IMG/VR virus record: IMGVR_UViG_3300034106_001640
Coordinates: 1 to 42,505 of that record
Length of the DNA stretch: 42,505 bases
Strand: one strand, 5' to 3'
From: a virus
The notes beneath the pieces were generated by a model. That model did not search any database, was not told the origin of the DNA, and saw only the letters and a program-made list of their open reading frames with translations. Of this stretch, positions 31,239 through 39,500 are shown piece by piece. The first letter of the stretch is position 1; each line of letters begins with the position of its first letter. Made by a program: the position numbers and the translations under genes.

Positions 31239-33285
31239 ATTATACACAAACTTCCTATCGGCAAGGGCATTTGAGGATACAGATATACAGGCCTTGGGCC
31301 TATCTCTCCTTGACCCCGAGGAATGTTACCAATTACTAGGCCACACTCGTGAGTGGAGCATCAAAATCCCGTATTTTGATATGCAGGGCCAAGAAACCGG
31401 CTTTAATCGGGTCAGGATACTGACACCGAAGGGCAAAATGAAGTATTCTCAGGCTCGAGCCAGCGGAAGCCACGTATACTTTCCACCAACTATCGGTTGG
31501 AAGCAGGTCGCGCAGGATGTAGATGTTCCCATCATCATCACCGAGGGTGAGTTTAAGACATGGGCTATCACCAAGCAAATCAGCAAGGACACCCTTAACT
31601 ACGCCACCTTAGGTTTAGCCGGTGTTACAAGTTGGACTGACAAATCTGGTTTACACCTGCACAAAGACCTAATGAAGATCATATGGCAGCGTAAGACCAG
31701 CTTCGCTGAGAAGCACCGCAAGGTTTACATTGTCTTTGATTATGATGGGGCCGGTGAGGATGGTGAGCCTAATGAACAGGTTGGCATGGCAGAAACAAAG
31801 CTTGCTGTCACGCTCCGTGGGCTAGGGGCTGAGGTACACCTTTGCCGTGTCGGCAGGTTCGGTGCTGGTAAGGGTAGCAAATACGCTATTGATGACCATC
31901 TACAAGCCGGCGGCAATCTTGGCCAAGTCCTCACCAGCACCAGCACGGTGATGAACGGCATCGACACCCTCGAGACCAAGCTTTATGAGTTCAAAACTCA
32001 GTACGCACTTATCAACGGCGATGTGATCAGGCTCAAAGACGGCTTAATTCTTGGTTGGAACAAGGCACGTATTGACGCCGCGCAGGATTACTTCGTGCAA
32101 GTCACGCAACGGCCAAACGGTGGCACCAGCAGCAAGACCATCTATATCTTGGATGCCTATAAGGACTGGGCAAAGCGGTGTGATCTGGATGGCGTAGGCA
32201 TGTATCCCGAGTATCAAGGCCTCACTATCACACCAACTAGGCATTACAACCTGTTCAAGGACTGGTCCAATGAGCCCGTTGTGGGTGATCCTACACCTTA
32301 CCTTGAGTTTTGTGAGTACTTTTTTAGAGATGAGCCTGCTTTTGCCGACTACTGGCATAACTGGGTGGCCAATGTTGTCCAATTCCCATGGAGAAGGAAC
32401 TACACCACACCGCAGTTCGCATCCTCCATTGAGGGCATCGGCAAATCAGCTATCGCCGAGTTTATAGCCGAGATGCTAGGCATTGGGGACGGTGGGCCTG
32501 CAGCTATCATCGGGCCTGATGAGCTGTTTGGCAACTTCAACGGTATGTTGAAGGGTAAGATCTTCATAGTCGTGAATGAACCATCGTCTGATCGTGACGA
32601 CCACTCGGCGAAGCTTAAGAACTACATCACATCTAATGAGCTCACTATCAACAATAAGTATGGCGCCCAGTACGCCATCACTAACTACATCAACTTCGTA
32701 TTCACGACAAATAAGAGCTACGTCACGCACATGGGTGATACCGCAAGGCGTGAAGCTATCTACAGTCCTGCTAGCTTGTCCAACCAAGAAACACATCCCA
32801 AGGTCATGGCTTTGATGAAGTGGGCCAAGGCGCAGCAGGGCTTTGGCATCATGCTTAACTGGTACATGAATCGTGATATATCGAGCTTTGATTGCAAACA
32901 GGCAGCACCAAAGACTCAGTATCGTGAGACTGCGATCCAGCTTTCCAAGACTCCACTTGAAGCTTTTGCATTGGAACTTAAAGCTTGGGTCAATGATCAC
33001 CTTGATGGCATGGCTGCTTTTACAGCGCCGCAGCTGCAGATTCTGTGTGAGCGTTGGGGCCACGACAGCAAGGCCAAGGCGCAATACATACGTAAAGCTC
33101 TGCAACCCCAAGGGACAATTGATCCTAGTAAGCTCATCAAAGTGCATGGTAAGCCTTCACGATATACCACGTTTATCACGTCTGAGGTAACATTAGCTCG
33201 AAGGGTCGAGCCGACTTGGTCACAGGTTGTCACGAGAACAGAGGACGCAATGCAGCGTGAATTGGAGCAAAATGGTAGCTTCTAG
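31198..33285 (+). CDS. DNA primase-helicase (DUF3854 toprim-like plus D5-type SF3 helicase)
   Basis: 695 residues. The N-terminal part has IIITEGEFKTWAITK, GLAGVTSWT and VYIVFDYDGAGED, the toprim-like core of DUF3854. The C-terminal part is an SF3/D5-type ATPase: Walker A EGIGKSA at 412-418, Walker B IFIVVNE ending at Glu461, sensor FTTNKS, and DTARREAIY. It would unwind DNA and probably prime lagging-strand synthesis with the family A polymerase. It is transcribed away from the polymerase operon and is flanked on both sides by GTTAC boxes. Confidence 0.88.
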   Translation: MSSGFASQTTQPSELYTNFLSARAFEDTDIQALGLSLLDPEECYQLLGHTREWSIKIPYFDMQGQETGFNRVRILTPKGKMKYSQARASGSHVYFPPTIGWKQVAQDVDVPIIITEGEFKTWAITKQISKDTLNYATLGLAGVTSWTDKSGLHLHKDLMKIIWQRKTSFAEKHRKVYIVFDYDGAGEDGEPNEQVGMAETKLAVTLRGLGAEVHLCRVGRFGAGKGSKYAIDDHLQAGGNLGQVLTSTSTVMNGIDTLETKLYEFKTQYALINGDVIRLKDGLILGWNKARIDAAQDYFVQVTQRPNGGTSSKTIYILDAYKDWAKRCDLDGVGMYPEYQGLTITPTRHYNLFKDWSNEPVVGDPTPYLEFCEYFFRDEPAFADYWHNWVANVVQFPWRRNYTTPQFASSIEGIGKSAIAEFIAEMLGIGDGGPAAIIGPDELFGNFNGMLKGKIFIVVNEPSSDRDDHSAKLKNYITSNELTINNKYGAQYAITNYINFVFTTNKSYVTHMGDTARREAIYSPASLSNQETHPKVMALMKWAKAQQGFGIMLNWYMNRDISSFDCKQAAPKTQYRETAIQLSKTPLEAFALELKAWVNDHLDGMAAFTAPQLQILCERWGHDSKAKAQYIRKALQPQGTIDPSKLIKVHGKPSRYTTFITSEVTLARRVEPTWSQVVTRTEDAMQRELEQNGSF

Positions 33286-33503
33286 TACACTGCAGCAGTT
33301 ACCTGTTACTCGACTGTTACTTCGCAAAGCCTTATCCAGATTGAATAGTAACAGAGTAACAGTAAGTAACAATATTTTTATAAAAGATATTAGATATAAG
33401 AATATAGTATAGCTATATAGTTTTCTGGACCATATGTTACCTTGTTACCGTTACCTGCTGAATAAAATGTACACACTTCCAACTTTATGATTACAATCCG
33501 CAC
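33286..33503. other. Candidate replication origin or operator array: nine GTTAC boxes around an AT-rich core
   Basis: Direct count: GTTAC at 33298, 33305 and 33316; GTAAC (inverted) at 33348, 33356 and 33366; GTTAC at 33436, 33444 and 33450. Between the second and third clusters lies a stretch of about 60 bases of almost only A and T (33367-33425) containing the palindrome TATAGCTATA (33408-33417). Clustered short boxes in both orientations beside an AT-rich unwinding-like stretch, directly after a primase-helicase gene, are typical of phage origins. An operator array controlling the terminase operon is the main alternative. Confidence 0.55.
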
Positions 33504-33974
33504 ATGACTACAAAGACACCATCTAAGAACGGAAAGTTCTTGGGACGTCCTTCAAAGTACGATCCCGCATACTGCGACGCCATCATGGAGCTCGGCAAAG
33601 AGGGCTTATCACGTTGGCAAATCTGTTCGCGCTTGAACATTGGCATCCACAACATGAATGCTTGGGAAGGCGCACATGAAGATTTTCGCGGTGCCTTGGA
33701 TCAAGCACGACTTGATGCGCTCTCATACTGGGAAGACTTGGCGCATGATCACATACGTGAAGCTCCTGGCGGCGTGAGACTCAACACTGGGTTGTGGAGC
33801 CGAAGCATGGCAGCACGCTTCCCCGAGCAATACCGCGAGAACTCCAAGCTTGAGGTCACAGGCAAGAATGATGGGCCTGTGCAGGTTGATGTGGTGCATG
33901 ACTTCTCACAAGCTTTGTTGGATGATCTCCTAGCTACGCGCCAAGCCGATGCTAAGCCAAGCAAGAGCAAGTGA
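33504..33974 (+). CDS. terS: Terminase small subunit
   Basis: 156 residues. A basic N-terminus is followed by the DNA-recognition helix-turn-helix of phage small terminases (GRPSKYDPAYCDAIMELG, LSRWQICSRLNIG, MNAWEGAHEDFRGALDQARL). It would bind the packaging site and load the large subunit. The gene sits directly before, and overlaps by 26 bases, the large terminase. No strong Shine-Dalgarno is seen before ATG 33504. Confidence 0.85.
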   Translation: MTTKTPSKNGKFLGRPSKYDPAYCDAIMELGKEGLSRWQICSRLNIGIHNMNAWEGAHEDFRGALDQARLDALSYWEDLAHDHIREAPGGVRLNTGLWSRSMAARFPEQYRENSKLEVTGKNDGPVQVDVVHDFSQALLDDLLATRQADAKPSKSK

Positions 33975-35376
33975 GTTCGCCGATCGGATCCGCAAGGGTC
34001 CTGATCTTAACCTCATGGCGGATGAGCGCAAAGCTGTGCACAAGGCGCGGCAAGCTTGGCTCACAATAGCCAATGATCATCAGATCCCTCCACCCGGCGA
34101 CTGGTGGACTGTATGGCTTTTGCTCGCAGGCCGAGGCGCAGGCAAGACTCGCGCAGCTGCCGAGTGGCTGTGGTACGAAGCTTGGACGCACCCTAAGACT
34201 CGATGGCTTGTCTCCGCGCCTACATCATCCGATGTACGCGATGTTTGCTTTGAAGGCGACTCAGGTCTGACAACGGTGATCCCAGAGCAGCTGATCCACC
34301 ACTACACGCGATCCTTGCATGAGATAGTCCTCATCAACGGGTCGCTGATCAAAGGCATCCCTGCTTCTGAGCCTTCACGATTCCGAGGTCCGCAGTTCCA
34401 TGGCGGCTGGTTCGACGAGCTTGCTGCATGGGACTACCTTGACGAATCCTGGGACATGATTCAGTTCGGTATGCGCTTAGGTCAGAAGCCTAAGATGCTA
34501 TGCACCACAACGCCTAAGCCCAAGCCATTAATCGTGGATCTGGTGAACAGAGATGGGGAGGATGTGATATGTACCAAGGCCAGCACGTACGACAACATCC
34601 ACAACCTCGCCCCATCGTTCAAAGCGCAGATCCTGCAATACGAGGGCACGAAGCTTGGACGCCAAGAGATCTACGCCGAGATTCTAGATCCTGAAGAGGC
34701 AGGCATCATCAAGCGTGATTGGTTCAAGCTGTGGGACAACGAGAAGCCGCTGCCTAGATTTGAGTACGTGCTTCAGTCTTATGACTGCGCGACCAGTGAC
34801 AAGACCAAGAACGACCCGACTGCCTGCACTGTGTGGGGTATCTTCAGGCCAAGTCCCGACAAAGCTATGAGTGTCATGCTCATCGACTGCTGGGAGGAGT
34901 ACATGCAGTATCCCGAGTTGCGACCCAAGGTGATCGAGGAGTCCACCGCCATTTACGGTGATGAGAACGAGTTTGGTCACGGGAAAAAGGTAGACATGAT
35001 CTTGATCGAAGACAAGTCAGCTGGCACGCAGCTTATCCAAGATCTGCAACGCGCAGGTCTGCCTGTGAGAAGCTACAATCCCGGGAACGCGGACAAGACT
35101 ACACGCCTTAACATCGTGGCTCCCATCATAGCCAAGGGCAGAGTCTACATTCCCGAGTCCTCGGTCAATGCAGGCATGGCTCGTGATTGGGCAGAGCCTT
35201 TGATTAGCCAACTATGCTCTTTCCCCGAAGTCCGGCACGATGACTTGGTGGACTCCACATCTCAAGCTTTAAGACTTTTGCGAGACTTAGGGTTAATTTC
35301 CATCGACCCGGTATACAATCCTGATGACGACTACGAAGAAGATCGTCCAAGGAGGGTAAACCCATATGCAGTATGA
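33949..35376 (+). CDS. terL: Terminase large subunit (ATPase/nuclease)
   Basis: 475 residues. ATPase: Walker A GRGAGKT (61-67), Walker B-like HGGWFDELAAWD, and coupling motif LCTTTPKPK. Nuclease (RNase H fold): QSYDCATSDK and HDDLVDSTSQAL near the C-terminus give the acidic residues. This is the Terminase_6/GTA-like type common in phages of Alpha- and Betaproteobacteria. It packages DNA into the capsid through the portal, whose gene starts at 42139. The 3' end overlaps the next gene by 11 bases. Confidence 0.95.
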   Translation: MLSQARASEFADRIRKGPDLNLMADERKAVHKARQAWLTIANDHQIPPPGDWWTVWLLLAGRGAGKTRAAAEWLWYEAWTHPKTRWLVSAPTSSDVRDVCFEGDSGLTTVIPEQLIHHYTRSLHEIVLINGSLIKGIPASEPSRFRGPQFHGGWFDELAAWDYLDESWDMIQFGMRLGQKPKMLCTTTPKPKPLIVDLVNRDGEDVICTKASTYDNIHNLAPSFKAQILQYEGTKLGRQEIYAEILDPEEAGIIKRDWFKLWDNEKPLPRFEYVLQSYDCATSDKTKNDPTACTVWGIFRPSPDKAMSVMLIDCWEEYMQYPELRPKVIEESTAIYGDENEFGHGKKVDMILIEDKSAGTQLIQDLQRAGLPVRSYNPGNADKTTRLNIVAPIIAKGRVYIPESSVNAGMARDWAEPLISQLCSFPEVRHDDLVDSTSQALRLLRDLGLISIDPVYNPDDDYEEDRPRRVNPYAV

Positions 35377-36541
35377 CGAAGAACTGGCCCGTATGCGAGC
35401 ACAGATGCTTGCTAAAGAAGAGGAAGAGCCTCCTGTCTTTGACGACGGCGCTCGATTCTTAGGGCAAAACCCCAACATGATGCAGGTTGGCTTATTCGGC
35501 CGACCAAAGAAGCCGGTAGCACCACCAACCGCGCCCCCAGTTAACTTACAACGGCGATCGATCTTAGGCCTGACGCCTTTGCCTGCTGAGTTGCCTGCTG
35601 TGATCCCACCTGCGCAGCCAAAACTAACGCCGCAGCAAATGGAGCAGGCCGTGAAGCCGCAAGCAACGTTCCCAGGTCCGCACCCTGATGTGTACGCAGG
35701 CGGACCGTTCATGAGCATGGGTGACATGGGTGATGTAATCAAACGTCACCTTGAAGAAAGAAAACCTTGGACACCTCCAGCAGAGCGCGAAGCAACGCCG
35801 CCTGCAGCGCCATCCGCAAACCCGCTTCAGACTTTGGCAGACAAGGCACTAAACGCGCCAATGTCAAGACGCGATGTACTAAAGCGCGCAGGCCAAGCAG
35901 CATTGCAACAAGTTGTGCCAATGCCTAGTGTTACAGACGTCATACCTCAGGTTATGTCGCCATTAACTGAAGCTGTTACAACTACTGCAGCAACTGCTGC
36001 GTCTGGCATGTCGCCTGCAATTGCATCTGTACTTCGCAACATGTTGAAAGAGCGTATGGATGATGTTATGGCGTACGGCGAAGATGAGGTGCCTATAACT
36101 GTTGAAAAGTTTTTGGGGTATGCGCCTGACTTTGACCCCGCGTTGAAAAAAGATATTACGCGTGAGCTCAAAGAATACAACGACTTAACGCAAGAAAAAG
36201 GGCAATACCTTGAGCGTTATGACGACATACGCGATAGAGAGTATGAGTTAGCTGAGTACCTTGAACCGCTTGTTGATCGCATGCCCGGTGATAAAGCTTG
36301 GCAAGAATTGACTAGTCACATGGAGTTTGATGACTACTTAAACGAGCACGGCGAACTAGGCTTAGCAAAACAATTCCGCAACGCAGGCGCAACCAAGCAA
36401 GAAGTGATTGACTTTTTGGATACGTATTATATGGGCTTTGACCCTGATGATAAAAACTTTGCGCGTGGTCTAAATAGGTTATACGCAAAACCTCTTGCAC
36501 AACCAAAGCCAAAAGCAAAACCTAAGTCTAAGGGCAAATAA
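35366..36541 (+). CDS. Large phage protein of unknown function after the terminase
   Basis: 391 residues; GGAGGG before ATG 35366. The N-terminal 150 residues are Pro-rich and disordered. Residues about 165-240 are hydrophobic and helical after the segment MSRRDVLKRAGQAALQQV. The C-terminal half is charged and helical (LKEYNDLTQEKGQYLERYDD, EYELAEYLEPLVDRMPGD), and the tail is Lys/Pro-rich. The SRRDVLK segment looks like a twin-arginine motif but is internal. Position between terminase and the giant virion protein suggests a virion or packaging-associated role. Confidence 0.5.
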   Translation: MQYDEELARMRAQMLAKEEEEPPVFDDGARFLGQNPNMMQVGLFGRPKKPVAPPTAPPVNLQRRSILGLTPLPAELPAVIPPAQPKLTPQQMEQAVKPQATFPGPHPDVYAGGPFMSMGDMGDVIKRHLEERKPWTPPAEREATPPAAPSANPLQTLADKALNAPMSRRDVLKRAGQAALQQVVPMPSVTDVIPQVMSPLTEAVTTTAATAASGMSPAIASVLRNMLKERMDDVMAYGEDEVPITVEKFLGYAPDFDPALKKDITRELKEYNDLTQEKGQYLERYDDIRDREYELAEYLEPLVDRMPGDKAWQELTSHMEFDDYLNEHGELGLAKQFRNAGATKQEVIDFLDTYYMGFDPDDKNFARGLNRLYAKPLAQPKPKAKPKSKGK

Positions 36542-36543
36542 TT

Positions 36544-39500
36544 ATGTATGAAGTACCGTTTGGCGAAGAAGGTGGTAGCGGTGACTTAGACAAGATGCGA
36601 TTGGCTTTGGCCAAACAGAATAGGCCTGCGCCTACGCCGCCGTCTGCAGCTTCGCAGATCCCCGGGTATGGCAAACCAGTCCCACCTGCGCAAACAAAGC
36701 CTGACCCCTTAGGCGCGGCGGCAGGTAACTTCACCGAGTTGGCTACAAAGTACAACCCGCTGATGATGATGAAGTCCATGCAGGAGTCTGTGCGCACTCT
36801 CAACCCAGTCCCACCAATTGCGGGCGCATGGGCTGACGTGGCGCAAAACGTACAGACCGCCGGCGCAGAGGCGATGTACGACATACTTGGCAATCCGCAA
36901 GGTATTATGAAGATGCAAAAGAACTATGTGCCTGTTACTACAGGACGGTTCTACCAAGCACCAACAACGCAGCTAGGCAAAGAGTTTGAGACAGATGTGA
37001 CCAAGGCGATGGACGCGTCCAAGATGCCTGCCGTTTGGCCTATGGCCTTGAACCAGCCAATTAGACCGCCAATTACCCCTAATGACGTCCGCGTTATGGG
37101 CGCTGAGGCCACAAGAATAGGCAGGCAAGTCAAGGATATACCTACAGACTTCTACAACGCGCAATCCGGCCTGCAGAAGTTAGACCCGATCACAGGTCAG
37201 CCAACGTATGGCGCCAAGCTTCAGGGCGTGGCTGAAAGCGTAGGTGACATTGCTGCAGCACGCCGAGCCGAAGGCAAGAGTCTGATCCCCGGGATTCCAG
37301 ATGTCGTAACGCCTGAGACAAGTCTGTATGCAGTACGCCCGCAAGGCTCACGCTTGGTACGACCCACAGTGCCTGAAGGCGCAAACCTTTCTCGCACTTG
37401 GGACAAAGAAGTTTTGGAAGATGTTAGCACTGGGCCAATGTCGCCTAGTGGAGCTTGGAACGTTATTGATAACACTGTGTTGGCGCAGGGCCCGCAACGT
37501 ACGGCGTTTCGAAAGTTCATGGAAGATAAGTACAAAGAGATGTATCCGGACGCGCCGTCGATTACAGAAGCCAAAGACGCGTTTCAGACAATGTATAACA
37601 ATAGAGATACAAGGGCTGCTAAGGTCTTAGAATTCTATGATGAGTTTCTCCAAGCGCCTGAAGGCGCAATTGTAGGCGCAAACAACTTACTTACACCAAC
37701 TGAAGTCAAAGCTCGTCATGACGCGGCTTCGCAATGGCTTAACAGCAATTTGCTTAACTACATTCAAAAGAACGTAGGCACAGAAGGCGACCCCTTGGTT
37801 AAAGCAGCCAGTGAAGGTCTTACTTTTTTGCCTTCTGAAAAGTATGAAAACGCGTTGCAATCAACGGGTGGTAAGTCTAACGTCGAGGAAAACAGACGCA
37901 GAGGCAACATGCCTATTGAAGGCAGCCTTGCTGAGCCTATTGCAAAGAAAGAGTCTGAGCTTGCTGAGGCGCAAAGCAAGCTTAATGAGATTGAAGCCAA
38001 GCGTCGTAACTTGTCAGACATTGCCATGAAGCAAGGTTTGCCCGATCCGGCAATGCTGCCTGAGTACGCGGCACTGACCAACCCGGTGCGCAACGCTGTT
38101 CGTGAGCGTGACAGAGTCGAAGAGCAGCTTGACAACTTAAAGCTGGGGCGTAAATATGAGGCAGCTGTTGACTATGGCGTGACTCCGCATACTGCTGAAG
38201 ACTTCCTGGGTCGTAAGTTGGAGTACAGCGAACGTCAGTTCTATCCCACGGTACTAAAGACGCCTCCACAAGAAAATGTGTACCGCACATACGGCGCGCA
38301 CTTGGATGCGCTAGGCTTTAATAAGTTGGCGCAAAGCTTTTACAGCGACGTTATGTCAGGCGACATACCGCTGGACAAAGTCGGTAAGATGACCGTAGAG
38401 AACTACGTACGCAAAACTGCCAAGGCTAGAGTTGATGAAGAAAGACTTGCTAAGGAAGCGGCCAAGGCGTATAAGCGTAATGCTGAAGCAACACTGCAAC
38501 AGCGCGCTGCAGCCATACCCAATGACAAGACCTTTGGCAATGCAGGTATGATTGAGCTTACCAAAGACACACCGGAGTACGACATCATTCGTACTATGAG
38601 TGAAGACACCGCGGTGTTGGATCATTGCGTAGGACAGGGTGGCTCAGCTAGAGGCAGTGAAGACAGGAACCCATGGTACGGCAATAGCCAACGTTCATAT
38701 GAACCTATCCTTGACTTGGTAACAGGCCAACCTAACCCACGCGCCAGTAGTGATAGAACATCGTATGTTAACTACGTGCAAAATGGAGACAAGATTATTA
38801 GTGTGCGTGACTTGACTACGGGCTTGCCGCAAGCAACATTGCATCTTGAGCAATCTCGCATCGGCAATAGCGGCCAGCAAAAGTACAGCATTGGCTACGC
38901 ATCGGGTCACCAAAATGGCGACATTGACGCCAAGTACTCAGGCGCAATTAGGGATTACCTAAACTCAATTGCTGACGAGATCGATAGCTCGGGTCATAAC
39001 TTGCAAAGCCATGCCGGTGTGTTTGACATGTATGACGGCGGCTTTCTTAATGACATGCGCAAGCAACTTAACATGAGCAAGCAGGAGCTTTCAAAGTATA
39101 ACTTGGAAGATATGCTGCCACGCTTCATGACCGTGTCCGATGCGCGCGCTGCGATCAAGGCTGCTAATCTTGCCAATGCAGAACCTGCCAAAGCTGAGCT
39201 GATTGAACTAAACGCTGCAATAGAAGATGCAATACAAGAGCATGCTGATCTTATGCGCGTGGCAAGACGCAGACCAATGGATGACGCAGACCGCAATCAC
39301 GTTGCCGAGTTGGAAGCCAATATAAATACTATGCGTCAGCGTATTAGAGATCTTGAGCAACCTGTGGTGGCACCTGTGCCTGCAACGCAGTCTAACATGA
39401 CGTACCGCACGCCTTCACTTGTTGAGGCAAATACTATCATTGGTAGTCTTGATGACGTAGGCAACTCGCAGATGATTGACTTGCGCAATGATGTCAGTGA

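Noticed and set aside
32476-33147. 223-codon minus-strand open frame opposite the primase-helicase
   Set aside because: The plus strand encodes recognisable helicase motifs; the opposite frame has none.
35830-35900. Twin-arginine export signal (SRRDVLKRAGQAAL)
   Set aside because: The motif is about 165 residues into the protein, with no in-frame start and Shine-Dalgarno close upstream.
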